The translations under genes and the position numbers were made by a program. DNA of 64,000 nucleotides, taken from assembly GCA_022410635.1 (NCBI GenBank), contig JAJVDF010000003.1:3521990-3585989 (forward strand), given 5' to 3'. Positions 53,340 to 63,734 of the stretch are shown one piece after another. Each line of letters opens with the position of its first letter. The first letter of the stretch is position 1. The stretch is from Tretioscincus oriximinensis. Taxonomy: Eukaryota > Chordata > Lepidosauria > Squamata > Gymnophthalmidae. The notes below the pieces were generated by a model. The model worked only from the letters and a program-made list of their open reading frames with translations, did not search any database and had not been told where the DNA came from.

Positions 53340-53950
53340 CATTTTCAAAGAAACAGGCGTACTAGTCTGGGTCCAAAATAACTAGTAAAGGAATGTCATA
53401 GTAATTTAGAGACTAACAAATTTGTGTCTAGAGGAGTGGACTTGTCTAAGGAAGCTCCTGTTGCCTACCTTTTTCTTCTTAGTTTCTAAGAGGCTACAAG
53501 ACCCCATTGCTAGAACATCTGTCTGCTCATCCGTCTGTCTGTTCGTCCGTCCATTAGTCCATCTCCCATCCATCTGTCCATCCACCCATCTGTCTCTCTA
53601 CAAATAGGCTTGTCTATGAACATTCATGACATTTATCCTATTTCTTGTGAGTCTTTAAAGTGCTCATTGCTAGGTTCTATCTGTCTGACTGACTATCCGT
53701 CCGTCGCTATCTATCTATCTATCTATCATCTACTTCTGAAGAAGCAGACTTGTGTTTGGAAGATCCTGCTGCTTTCCTTTTTCTTGTTAGTCTCTAAGTG
53801 ACTATGAAACTTCCTTACTAGAATATCCATGCATCCACCCATCCATCTATCATATATCTGTCTATTCATCTGAAAAAGTAGAGCAAAAGCTTATGCTGCC
53901 TAATTGTTAGTCTCTAAGGTGTTACGAGACCCAATTGCTATAAATTTGGT
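53340..53950. repeat. Family A units interleaved with tetranucleotide arrays
   Basis: A plus-strand unit (53340-53430) is followed by three minus-strand units ('CCTACCTTTTTCTTCTTAGTTTCTAAGAGGCTACAAGACC' near 53475, similar near 53775 and 53905). After two of them lie arrays of CTGT/CCAT/CATC units: 53515-53600 and 53680-53735, the latter with (CTAT)n. The arrangement mirrors 59230-59665. Confidence 0.7.
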
Positions 53951-55480
53951 CATGTTTTGAATTTTGTAATCCACCTACCAACAGGAAAAGTCACAGTCAA
54001 TTGGAACAGAGATCCAGATTGGCCAATCACAAATTAGGATTTTTACCAGGGTAAAAGAGTATGGGGACAGCCAGCAATGACAGTATACATTCCTTTACTA
54101 CATGAGATACCAAAAAAATACAGTAATGAGTTGTTGCATGCACCCTTAGGGTGGATCAATCTTGCATTTAGTAAATAGAGAAGGAATGAATGAATCAATG
54201 ATCAAATCAATGAATGAACGAATAAACGAACAAATGAACGAACATTGAATCTATTGATGTAGGCTTGGTCTACATTGATTGCTAATGTTTTATGTATGAA
54301 TAGAGATTCGATTTTTTCAGAGTTATAATGCAGAGTGAAGTTGGTTGGAAATAAGTGAAAACAGATATGATGGACATCTCAAGGAAACTTCCAAGAAGTT
54401 GGGGTGTTAACTAATATTTGCAGTGTGCCAGAAAATCATTGGTAATGGAGCTTGTGGATATATTTGAACTATGATTCTTTTCTTTCAAATCTTTCTTTGT
54501 ACTTTTTTTTGTTCAAAGAGTGTGGCTTGTCTGGAGAACTCTTTTTACATTCCATTAGCTGTCAATCAAGTTAATGAGTTATTTCACCTTTGGATGTGCC
54601 CAGTCTGCAAAGCTGAGGTGAGCTATCTTACAAGAATTCATCAGGAAACCATTAGAAATTAAAGACCCTGGGGTTATTTTCTGGTCCTAAACCATGCTAT
54701 GTGGAATTGTTGAAACTGAGTTGATCTCATAAAACTTTGAAGTTTCTGAGATCATGTGCTTCCACCTTTATGCACGGACTGCTTCCCCATACATTGTTAG
54801 TAATTTGCATGCAAATCATATTTGTGTTTCGTTTTCCACACTAGATTTTATATACTCTGACAACAATTCAGTTTTTAGATCTGATACTGTACATTGGATT
54901 ATCAGTTTACCAGGAAACATGTTGAAGCACTATATACGCTTATTGTTGTGATGTGTGGAAGCTTTTGGAGAGAAATTATGGAAATGCAATGATATTTGAT
55001 TATTTGAATAACTGACATCCTCAAAGAGGGGGAAGGGGTGAAAGGTAAAGGTATTTGGTAATAACAATAAACTATCCAATAGCATTTTGGAGGAAGGACT
55101 ACTGGATTTCCTCTTGAAAACCACCAAACAAAATGGCAGACAGGATTGTGGGTAACATGCACATAAATTCTCACTTGTCAGCTGATAGGACGACAAAGGT
55201 CAGAATGTACTGTAAGGATTATGAATGAAGCAAATTAAAACCAGTGAAATGAACATGTGGAATATCAGTAAATCCCAGAAGACATACATGCTGTATGAAC
55301 ACAACTATGGAGCAGATTTCCTTAATCCTTAATGCTACAGGAAACCAATGGTATAAAAAATGATTCCACCTAAATGTCTCCTTCCCAGGAATTCTAAAGG
55401 GATGGAATGTTCTCTCCTCGCCTTCAGAACATTTGAAGTCCCACCACACCAGCTCTGAAGTTGGTGTGAGTTTTAAAGCC
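53951..55480. other. No gene recognised
   Basis: Includes a short AATG/AACGAA-type simple repeat (54180-54245). No gene or named transposon seen. Confidence 0.4.
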
Positions 55481-55484
55481 CACA

Positions 55485-55690
55485 TTAGGTGGTAAGGAAT
55501 AAACTGCTTCTATGTGGTGACCTTGTTCCCACAAAGTGGAGAGACAGATTTCCTCTAAGAGCAAGAGAAACTTTTCCCTTCTTCTTCTTGATATGGCCAG
55601 GGCAATTGGTGGATCACTGTATGGGACAAAAACTAGACTGTGACTCAATTCAACATGGCTCCTCTTACGCCCTTATGTTCTTATGAAGTA
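55485..55690 (+). mobile_element. CR1-type LINE 3' end with TTCTTATG tail
   Basis: 'GTGGAGAGACAGATTTCC', 'ATGGCCAGGGCAATTGGTGGATCACTG', 'CTAGACTGTGACTCAATTCAACATGGCTCCTCTTACGCCCTTATGTTCTTATGA' (in pieces) is the plus-strand 3' terminus. Confidence 0.75.
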
Positions 55691-55904
55691 TAAGTATGGA
55701 ATATGAATCAGTGTCACTGAATTCAGAAACGGCTTCATATATCTTCTGGTCAAAAGACTATTCTAAAAGATTTTGGATAAATCAAGTCTAATTTCTTTTA
55801 TCACTTTTGCTTGACTTGAAAACAAATGATATAATATGATTGAAACTTTTCATTGACACTCTGGATCTACTTCAAAATAGGTTTTGCTGCCAGATATGCT
55901 GTGT

Positions 55905-56215
55905 GATTGGTAATAGAATGTCTAGCAAGGAGATCTTGTAGCACTTTAGTGACTAATAAGAAAAAGGTAGGTAGCATGAGCTTCTTAAGATGCTTCATAT
56001 GATTCAGAAAAGATGTTCTTAGGATCTGAAATAGATCTGTCTACAAAAGTGTTTATAGCACTTTAGAGATAAAGAGAAAGGTAGGTAGCATGAGCTTACA
56101 TAGAGATATACGTCTTCTTCAGATACTCTTCAGATGCAAAAGCTTTTTCTTGTTTGTCTCTAAAGTGCTGAGATACCCACCGTTAGCTTTTCTGGACCCA
56201 GACTAACCTGTCTTT
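55905..56215 (+). repeat. Unclassified repeat family A, two to three units
   Basis: 'GAATGTCTAGCAAGGAGATCTTGTAGCACTTTAGTGACTAATAAG', 'GGTAGGTAGCATGAGCTTCTTAAG', then 'TAGCACTTTAGAGATAAAGAG' and 'GGTAGGTAGCATGAGCTTACATAG'. It ends in an inverted piece 'TTTTTCTTGTTTGTCTCTAAAGTGCTGAGATACCC' with 'CTGGACCCAGACTAACCTGTC', so the cluster folds back on itself. Confidence 0.75.
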
Positions 56216-56560
56216 TTCTTTAAAATGTACCACACCGGTACTCTAAATCAACCTCCTGAATCTAGAAATAGGTAGAAAATTCCGATATGTAGTGAGATGG
56301 TTTTCTCTTTAATCTTTGAAGCCTGCAATTAGGAGTCAACCTTCCACTTATCATAGAAAATCTATACAAATGCCCACAGTTTGTAACAAATTTATCCAAT
56401 ATTCTATCCCTTATCAAAAGAATTAACTTCTCCCCGTTTCAATTAAGCCCATCCATTTAATGATAATTCTCTGTTGAGAAAGTTCCTTCTTCTGACAATC
56501 TATGAGCATAAACTATTCTTGTAGCATTACATTAATATTGTTAAAGATTTTAGAAAGATG
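56216..56560. repeat. Unclassified repeat family D, copy 2
   Basis: 'TTTGAAGCCTGCAATTAGGAG', 'CTTATCAAAAGAATTAAC', 'CAATTAAGCCCATCCA', 'AAGTTCCTTCTTCTG' and 'GAGCATAAACTATTCTTG' parallel the blocks at 11380-11720 in the same order and orientation. Confidence 0.5.
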
Positions 56561-57335
56561 CAAATACATAGGTTATACTTAATATGTAATAATTTTTCAA
56601 GGATAAGTGAATTCCTAAGAAGTAGAATAATGGAATCACTAGATACTTTAAAATTAATATTATCCATTTTTTTTTTAGAAATGTGTGAATATTTAACATG
56701 AATTGTTTAATGTCTAATAATTTACCAAAGAACAAATTAATGCACTGGTTCTGTCAAGCAAAATCATATAATTACTAAATTTTACTTGCAATTACTTTGT
56801 CATAATAAAATGAATAAAATGTGAACACAAATTCATATAAATTAAACATTAACATTTAAAGTTTATTATTTCATTCACGATTAAACAGGTTTTATCAACA
56901 AATACAACTTCCTTTTAATAATTCACTAAGCCAGATATAAGAGAAATTTGCTGGAAATCTTGAGATTGATTTTGAGAAGGATGATTCCAATGCCAACTTT
57001 CATNGAAAAGTAGATAACTCATGGAATGATCATAATCATACCATTATAAGCAATTATGTTCACTTGTAATGGTGAACAAAAGCAGTCTATCTTCTGGACT
57101 ATTGCTGAAAATTGTATTTGCATGAGTCTCTTGCTTAAACAATTTATTTTATAAGAGCCAGTTATGACTTCCATAACAAAATGAAACTGATATCACATCA
57201 TTTTTTTCATATATATGCATATATTAAAAAACATTATAAATATTACAATGATGTGAAGCAATTTGTCTCATTTGGAACAAAAGATACTTTTATATTTAAT
57301 AATATACACAATTGCCACCATTTCTTTTTTAAAAA
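56561..57335. other. No gene or recognised repeat
   Basis: Very AT-rich. Nothing recognised. Confidence 0.4.
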
Positions 57336-57339
57336 ATAA

Positions 57340-57615
57340 ACCTTAAGAACATAGAACATAACATAAGAGAATCCCTACAGAATTGGGCCGGAGCCCATCT
57401 AGTCCAGCATTATGTCCCACACAGTGACCAACCAATTGCACCTGGGCAGTCTGAAACAAAAGAAGGCAAACAGATTAGAAGAACTTGTCTAATCTAGGCT
57501 ATCCAGGCTGTTAGCTACTACCATCTCTTCTGAAAGGAAATTCCAAAGGCCAATGATCTTCTGGGAAAAAACTACTTTTCTTTCTCTGTCCTCACTCTTC
57601 ATTTTATAATGTAGA
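57340..57615 (-). mobile_element. CR1-type LINE 3' region
   Basis: Starts with 'AAGAACATAGAACATAACATAAG' (decayed 8-bp tail) and 'GGAGCCCATCTAGTCCAGCATTATG'. It runs to 'AGGCTGTTAGCTACTACCATCTCTTCTGAAAGG', 'CAATGATCTTCTGGG' and 'TCTGTCCTCACTCTTCATTTTATA'. Confidence 0.85.
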
Positions 57616-57642
57616 ATACCTGGCAATGCAGGTATTCTACAT
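57609..57642. repeat. Perfect 14-bp hairpin
   Basis: ATGTAGAATACCTG is followed by the loop GCAATG and the exact inverse of the first arm. It lies at the inner edge of the CR1 fragment. It could be a tiny palindromic element or a replication-slippage product. Confidence 0.7.
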
Positions 57643-57969
57643 AATTTCACAATATACATTTTCCAGAAACATCATAACTATTTTGTGTTAGTTACAAATA
57701 TAAAGGGTTGGAGTCTTAGAGGAAATTGACTACCTAAAACTTCCCCATAATGTTGTTCAGACTGCTAGCACAAAAGAACCTGAAAGTCAAATAATTAAAT
57801 GTCCCTAAGTAAAGGTCTATGTCACAATAGAGGCCAAAGCAATTTCAGAACCACGGCCTGAGTAAATAACTAACATAATATAACTCTGTTCAGCATTAAG
57901 CCAAACATGAGAACATAAACTATTCAATGCACTAGCAGGCTAGTCCAAATGTAAATATTTTAATGCATA

Positions 57970-58290
57970 CCAGCAAGGGGAGTGGGTGAGTCTCATAGCA
58001 CCTTGGAGACTAAGAAAAGAAAGCTGGGCAGCAGGAGCTTTGTTAGATGCGTCTACTTCTTTAAATGCTAGGAAACAACTGCCTAAGGGCAGACTATATA
58101 AAACAAACTGGACACTGAAGTAATGTAAATGTGGGTGGATGATTAGTCAACTCAAGTACAACTCAAGTATAGTATTAGATCCTTCAAAGCAAAAGGAACT
58201 ACCTGGAGGAAAGAAGTGTAAATAGGTAAAAGTATTGTAATAAAATATATGCAATAATGTGGAAAAAATAGTATTGTAAAAGTGCCTTCA
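57970..58290 (+). repeat. Unclassified repeat family A, long copy
   Basis: 'GTGGGTGAGTCTCATAGCACCTTGGAGACTAAG', 'GGCAGCAGGAGCTTTGTTAGATGC', 'ACAACTGCCTAAGGGCAGACTATATAAAACAAACTGG' and 'GATTAGTCAACTCAAGTACAACTC'. This distal part is uninterrupted, unlike the copy at 45385. Confidence 0.75.
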
Positions 58291-58454
58291 AGAGGCTGAA
58301 ATATTAACTGCTGTTATAATATGTGCCCTGTGCCAGAAAACTAATGCCTCTCTTATGTCAATACACAAGTAAACAAGAACCCAACAACAATCAATCATCA
58401 CTGATTAATATCCCAAAAACGTTTATCATTGTGTCATTGCCTGTTCCATATGGT

Positions 58455-58565
58455 CTGTTTACACAGACTATGTAATGCCTTTAGGGATCTGTTGCAATAT
58501 ACTTACATCACATTGGATGTATTGGAGCAGATCCCTAAAATGCATTACTGAAGTCTTTGTAACAG
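58455..58565. repeat. Imperfect palindrome, ~47-bp arms (MITE candidate)
   Basis: The left arm 'CTGTTTACACAGACTATG', 'TAATGCCTTTAGGGATCTG' pairs with the inverse of the right arm, which reads 'CTGTTACAAAGACTTCAG', 'TAATGCATTTTAGGGATCTG'. The centre is about 16 bp. The structure fits a small palindromic transposon. I could not define a target duplication. Confidence 0.65.
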
Positions 58566-59229
58566 GATCTAGTTTAGTATCTGCAGTCAAAAAATGATGA
58601 GTACACTAAGGGGGGGGGGGGAGAAAAGATAGTTTTATATTTACATAATATAAACTTCACATAAAATATTCTGTATCTGCCAATAAAATACTTCCGTAGT
58701 GGACAGATAATATTTTTTCTCCTCCAGTCAGCATTAAAATTGGATGCTCTACTTTTTTACGACTTTTGAATTGTTATAAAAACTTGATCTTTCAGTTGAA
58801 AGAAACATCCTGAAACATACCTAACAAAACCTGAAATATAAGCGGCTCAAATCTGGCATTAGTAAAAAGAGGCTACATAAGGCCACGTGCCAACAGTGAT
58901 TATATTTAATGCCCAGAAGGAGTGGAGAGCACAATAATTTGGCTTTAGCTATCAATTCTTGGGAAGCTATATATCGCAGAGTATTTTTTCCCCAAATAAG
59001 AAAGTGTTTCATTAAAAGTGAGATATATACTTCCATGAAACCTAGTGATAGAGCTACCTGAAAGATATTCTGAGTTTCTTCCAAGAGCAAATGTGTCTTC
59101 TGGGTTAGACCATAAAGGAGCCATAAAGATTTAAAACCATTTTTTTAATTGCTGCCTAACAACATCTTTGAAGAGTGGTTGCTAAAATCCTGATTCTGTT
59201 TCTTAAAAATTGCAACATTAGAAATACAA
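58566..59229. other. No gene or recognised repeat
   Basis: A poly-G run at about 58612-58621. Otherwise nothing recognised. Confidence 0.4.
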
Positions 59230-59475
59230 CTAAGGCCTGAATATTTAGCAAAGGTCTCTTATAGCACCTTAGAGACTAACAAGAAAAAGATCGGCAGCTT
59301 GAGCTTTCATAGATATCTACCTTCTTCAGATGACCGGTGGATGATAGATGACATACAAATGATAGACAGACAGATGATGATGAAGACGACGACGACGACG
59401 AAAGATAGATAGATAGATAGATTGATAGATTGATAGATAGATAGATTGATAGATTATAGATGATAGATGATAGAT

Positions 59476-59543
<68 letters not shown>

Positions 59544-59665
59544 TGGACGGATGGACAGACAGACAGACAGATTCTAGTCATGGGAGCACAAAGAAACTTG
59601 AAAAGTAATATGAAAAAGATTAGCAGCAGGAGCTTTTGTAGACAAGTCAACCTCCTGAGATCCAA
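59230..59665 (+). repeat. Family A units flanking a (GATA)n array
   Basis: A first family A unit ('CTCTTATAGCACCTTAGAGACTAACAAG', 'GATCGGCAGCTTGAGCTTTCATAG') ends near 59340. A simple repeat follows: GAT/GAC triplets (59372-59400), then GATA units (59401-59543), then GACA units (59555-59572). A second unit ('GCAGGAGCTTTTGTAGACAAGTC') closes the block. The Tyr/Leu/Ser frame over the array is an artefact. Confidence 0.85.
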
Positions 59666-60092
59666 CTAATATTTTATTAGGAAATAAGGGCAGTTAATAA
59701 ATTATTTACAATGTGATTGAAGGAAAGGCTTTGTGGTGATTTCTTTTTCTATACTGTTGGCTCATATAAAGTCTGGAATGACATCTTTGCATTTTTATTT
59801 TTTATTACATTTTTATTTATTTATTTATTTTAATATATATTTTATTGAATTTTTCACACAAAAAACCAAAACATATCAAAAACAAATCAGTAATAATATA
59901 CATAATAAATTAGATTTTACATACCACTTCTCTAGTTATTTCACTAATTAACAATTCCTAATTAAATCAACATGTGGTATTTTGTTTACAAAAACAGAAA
60001 AGAAGACGAAAAAAATAACAACCCAACATAACGAAAGCCCCACCCTCCCCCCCATGAGAGGAACAGTAATTCTCCCATACTTACACAAATAA

Positions 60093-60824
60093 TTAGTTCC
60101 TAAGGATCAATTTAATGGTTGCCAGGAGTTCGGGTTCCCCCCAACGGTTACTTTGTATATATATAATTAATTTTGCCCAATTCTTCTGCCAAATCTTTTT
60201 GGTCTTAGTATTTATATCGAGTTTCTCGATCACGTGGTCACCCATTAATTGATCCGATATGTAATGGGACCAACTATGAAGTGTCAATTTTGTTGCGTCC
60301 TTCCATCCTAAGATTATGACTGCCTGTGCAGCCATAACCATTTGATCAAATAAATATTTATCTTCATGCATTATTCCTTGGTTCAGTTGGAATAGGGCTN
60401 CAAATAAATATTTATCTTCATGCATTATTCCTTGGTTCAGTTGGAATAGGGCTAATTCTTTTGATGGTCTTGTCTGATACCCCAAAATGTTGTTGATATG
60501 ATTCCATATCAGGGTCCAAAAGTTTGAAATTATAGGGCAATCCCATATTAAATGTAAATAATTGGCCCTATCCCCACACCCGTGCCAACATAAAGGACTG
60601 ACATTGTGATTAATATGAGCCATAATACTAGGTGTCCTATGCCATTTACTAGTGATTTTTAATTGTAGTTCCTTTAACCTAGTATTCTTGATTTTCTCTA
60701 TGTTCTCCCATTTGGTTTTCATCTCTAATTCTGAAATGACCAAATCAACGGCCCACGTCTCTGTCCAGCACCTTATATTATCAAAAGAATAATCATTAAT
60801 AGTTTGATATAATAATCCGGCCAT
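60093..60824 (-). pseudogene. L1 ORF2: C-terminal Cys/His domain
   Basis: 243 residues including the L1 C-terminal motif C-x3-C-x7-H-x4-C at residues 79, 83, 91 and 96 (within PLCWHGCGDRANYLHLIWDC). The motif is needed for L1 retrotransposition in studied families. An 18-residue segment (ALFQLNQGIMHEDKYLF) appears twice because of the 53-bp duplication around the N at 60400; this is probably an assembly error. The ORF ends at 60093. Confidence 0.9.
60347..60453. repeat. Exact 53-bp duplication around a single N
   Basis: 60347-60399 and 60401-60453 are identical and separated by one N. The period is 54, so the frame is kept. It looks like overlapping contig ends joined without merging. Confidence 0.95.
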
Positions 60825-61285
60825 CCCTTTGTATTACGTAGTCCTTTAATGAAAATTTCTTCCAATTTTGTATAGGTAGTATTTACTTCCTGATTAGTTA
60901 TAAGTGTTATAATTTTATTTCTAATAAATTGACTTTGTAGCCACCTATAATTTCCTAGTATAGAAAGAATATATTCATAGGAAAATGGGCGCATATTAGG
61001 ATAAATTAGATCTTTAATCATTATAATATTATGATTTGTTAATTTTTTTATATTTTCAATAGATAGCATAACTCGTTGGTTATTCAGATGTCTAATGTGA
61101 CTTATAATATTAGGATGAAGGTCTAGTTTGAATTGCCATCTTTTCCATACGAGAAGAGTTGTTTTAGCTGTATTTGTACTTCTCTTTATTAAATTACGAT
61201 TGATCTTAATCGATAGCCAGGATAGATTTTCCATTTTATTTAAACTTCTCTCGATCTGACACCATTTTTTGTCGGAGTATTCCAT
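60773..61285 (-). pseudogene. L1 ORF2: region after the RT
   Basis: 170 residues in another frame from the RT core. It holds the helical, basic region typical of L1 ORF2 between RT and C-terminal domain, with no separate motif that I can name. Frameshifts lie at its start (about 61290-61380) and its end (near 60826). Confidence 0.8.
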
Positions 61286-61326
61286 ATAAAATAAGTTTTG
61301 TAGCTGAAAAGCATTATATTAATTTT

Positions 61327-62319
61327 CTACAGAAGGTACCGCCCATCCTCCTTTTGGAATTCGAGCATGTAATTTTTGCATAGAGAGCCTCGGTTTTTAA
61401 CCTCCCATACCCAATATCTTATAAATTTATCCCATTCCTGGAGTTTCTTCTTTGGGATATCTTCTATTAACGTCTGCATAACATACGTTATTTTTGGAAG
61501 AAGCAGCATCTTAAATGCTCTTATTCGCGCTACGGGGCTCAATTTTTTCCCCTTCCAAATTGTTGCTTTCCTTATTATTTCCTTCCAAATTGCATCATAA
61601 TTTGCTTTAACTATTTTATCTATATTTTTTGTAAGATTGATTCCCAGGTATTTCATTCTTTTTAAATTAGCTTTAAGGCCTGTTTGTCTTTGTATTCCAT
61701 TCTGGGTTATTGCTGGCACATTTTTATATAGAACCTCCGACTTTCTAACATTAATTTTAAGACCAGAGTTATTCCCAAAGAGCTGTGTTATTTGAATCAT
61801 TTGGGTGATCATATTTTCTGGCTGTTCAGATACGATGATGGCATCATCTGCGAAGAGATTTAATTTAATTTCATGACCCCCTATCCGATAACCAACAAAA
61901 TCATTAGAATGCCTTATCTGGTTAGCCAATGGTTCGATTGCCAACAGAAATAAAATTGGTGACAATGGACACCCCTGCCAGGTGCCATTTTTTATTATTA
62001 CTGGCCTAGACAATTGATCGTTTACTCTTATTCTGATTGTATTGTCGCGATATAATTCTTTAAGTGAGTTGATGAATCTGTTGCCAAGATTCATTTCCTC
62101 ACAAACTTCAAATAAATACCGATGGTCCACTGAGTCGAATGCTTTGAACACATCCAACTTCAGTAGGGCCATCGGTTTTTTATATTTATGAGCGTGATGA
62201 AGAATAGTCGTAACTAGTTTAATGGGATCCCCAATTAATTTTCCTTTAAGAAAACCATATTGATCGTCCCCTATTAATGATATAATATACTTATCCATTC
62301 TTTGGGCCAGAATTCTCAT
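61327..62319 (-). pseudogene. L1 ORF2: reverse transcriptase core
   Basis: 330 residues in the same frame as the upstream piece, separated only by an in-frame stop at 62326-62328. RT motifs: QYGF (20-23), motif A LKLDVFKAFD (53-62), motif B GTWQGCPLSP (112-121), and motif C FADD (156-159) with the two catalytic Asp, then SGLKIN about 184. All catalytic residues are kept. The C-terminal residues after about 315 are out of frame, marking a frameshift near 61376. Confidence 0.92.
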
Positions 62320-62325
62320 AAATAT

Positions 62326-63663
62326 CTAATAATCATCATTTGATAGTGATATTGGCCTGTATGATTGCGGGTCAGTTGGGTCTCTCCCTTTTTTTAAGAA
62401 AATAACTACTTCGGCTTCTTTCCACGTCAATGGGATCTTTCCATGTATCAAAACTTCATTAAAAACTTTTAGTAAGTGGATCTTAATAATGTCCTGAAAT
62501 GCTTTGTAAAAGACCGCTGTTAAGCTGTCCGGCCCTGGTGCTTTATCTTTTTTTATCTTTTTTATTTGTTCTTCTATTTCTTGGATTGTTATTGGTTGGT
62601 TTAATTCGTTTTTCTGTTGGTTTGTAAGTTTTCTATCAATCAATATATTGCTTCTTATACGTATTTTTTCACCGTAGAGCGTACTATAAAATTGCTCAAA
62701 TACAGTCTGAATTTGATCCCCTCTAACAAGGTTGCCAGTTGGATCTTTACTAGTAATAAATTTTTTTGTTTCTTTCTTACATTTAAGATGTTGAGCTAAT
62801 CTTTTAAGACTTTTTGTCCCCCACATTTTATACGTACCTCTTACAAACATCATTTTATTTGAAAATTCTAATTCGTCGGCCTTATGTTGTTCCATTGTTA
62901 ATAGTTCTAATCTTCTTTTAATTGTGGGATCCTGTGTTTGTTTAAACTGATTTTGTAATAATTTTATCTGGTCAATGCTTGTTTTCTGGCTTATACGTTC
63001 TTGTTTATTTATTGTTGACATAGAGGCCATGCAAATTCCTCTAATAAATGCTTTGGCAGCATCCCATATTATTCCTATATCCATCCCTGGTGTATTATTT
63101 GTTGCAAAGAATTCCTGAATTTGTAAGGAAATTCTGTCTTTCACTGCNTGGAACTGCAGAATCCTAGGATTAAACGTCCATTTTTTTCTACATGGTGCCT
63201 GACTAAATCTTACTTGACCAATAATTGGTGCATGATCTGAGATCCATATTGGATCTGTATTTACTATTCCGATATTACATTGGTTTCTAGTTCCTATTAA
63301 AAGATAATCCATTCTTCGAAAAATCTGGTGTCTACCAGAATAATAAGTAGCCTGCCTATCTCTATTCCTAGAGTAATCATAAATGTCATTTAATCCTAAT
63401 TGCTGCATCTCTTGGACTTTAAAATCATTGCGATTGGTTCCTAGCTCTATATTCAGATCTGCACCTACAAATACCTCCTCAATAGCAAATCTTTTAAGTT
63501 TTTTCACAACCTTCCTTATAAATGTTTTTTGTCCTGTATTTGTTGAATAGATCNAGGCAAATGTAACCTTTTTGTCCTTTATTTTGCCTTTCACAAACAA
63601 GAATCTGCCTTCCGGATCTTTTTTCTCCTCCAATAGCTCAAAATATAAATCATTACGGATCAT
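62326..63663 (-). pseudogene. L1 ORF2: endonuclease and N-terminal RT
   Basis: 445 residues from an internal ATG; the frame remains open upstream to about 63730, so this ATG is not the true start. APE-type endonuclease motifs: VGADLN at residues 66-71, RRMDYLL at 116-122 and SDH at 142-144 (catalytic Asp/His pair). The upstream motif with the catalytic Glu is lost by truncation. Residues 370-390 (KDKAPGPDSLTAVFYKAF) and RPISL near 438 open the RT domain. The frame ends at one stop; the next piece continues in the same frame after it. Two ambiguous residues come from Ns near 63148 and 63554. Confidence 0.9.
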
Positions 63664-63734
63664 AATAGCTGTCCCTCTTGATTTATTGGATCCTCTTGCC
63701 TCATAGATATTATCCCAATGTTGAATACTTATTA

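Larger units (their letters stand above)
59790..63733 (-). mobile_element. L1 LINE, 5'-truncated, ~3.9 kb
   Basis: A minus-strand L1 retrotransposon. On the plus strand its 3' end is a T-rich tail at 59790-59830, then a 3' untranslated stretch up to the ORF2 stop at 60093. ORF2 occupies about 60093-63730 in four open pieces. The 5' end is cut inside the endonuclease domain, just before the HWDNIYEARGSNKSRG region, so ORF1, the 5' UTR and the first endonuclease motifs are lost. No target duplication is visible. Most catalytic motifs are intact, so the copy is not very old. Confidence 0.9.

Noticed and set aside
53139..53381. 80-codon frame with a hydrophobic N-terminus like a signal peptide
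   Set aside because: No family resemblance and the DNA is AT/pyrimidine-biased. It runs into a family A repeat.
54471..54662. 63-codon frame with a Cys pair (MCPVCKAE) hinting at a zinc-binding exon
   Set aside because: Only one CxxC pair, no splice-site or partner motif that I can support, and too short.
59276..59665. 129-codon Tyr/Leu/Ser/Ile repeat frame
   Set aside because: Translation of the (GATA)n array and flanking family A repeat.
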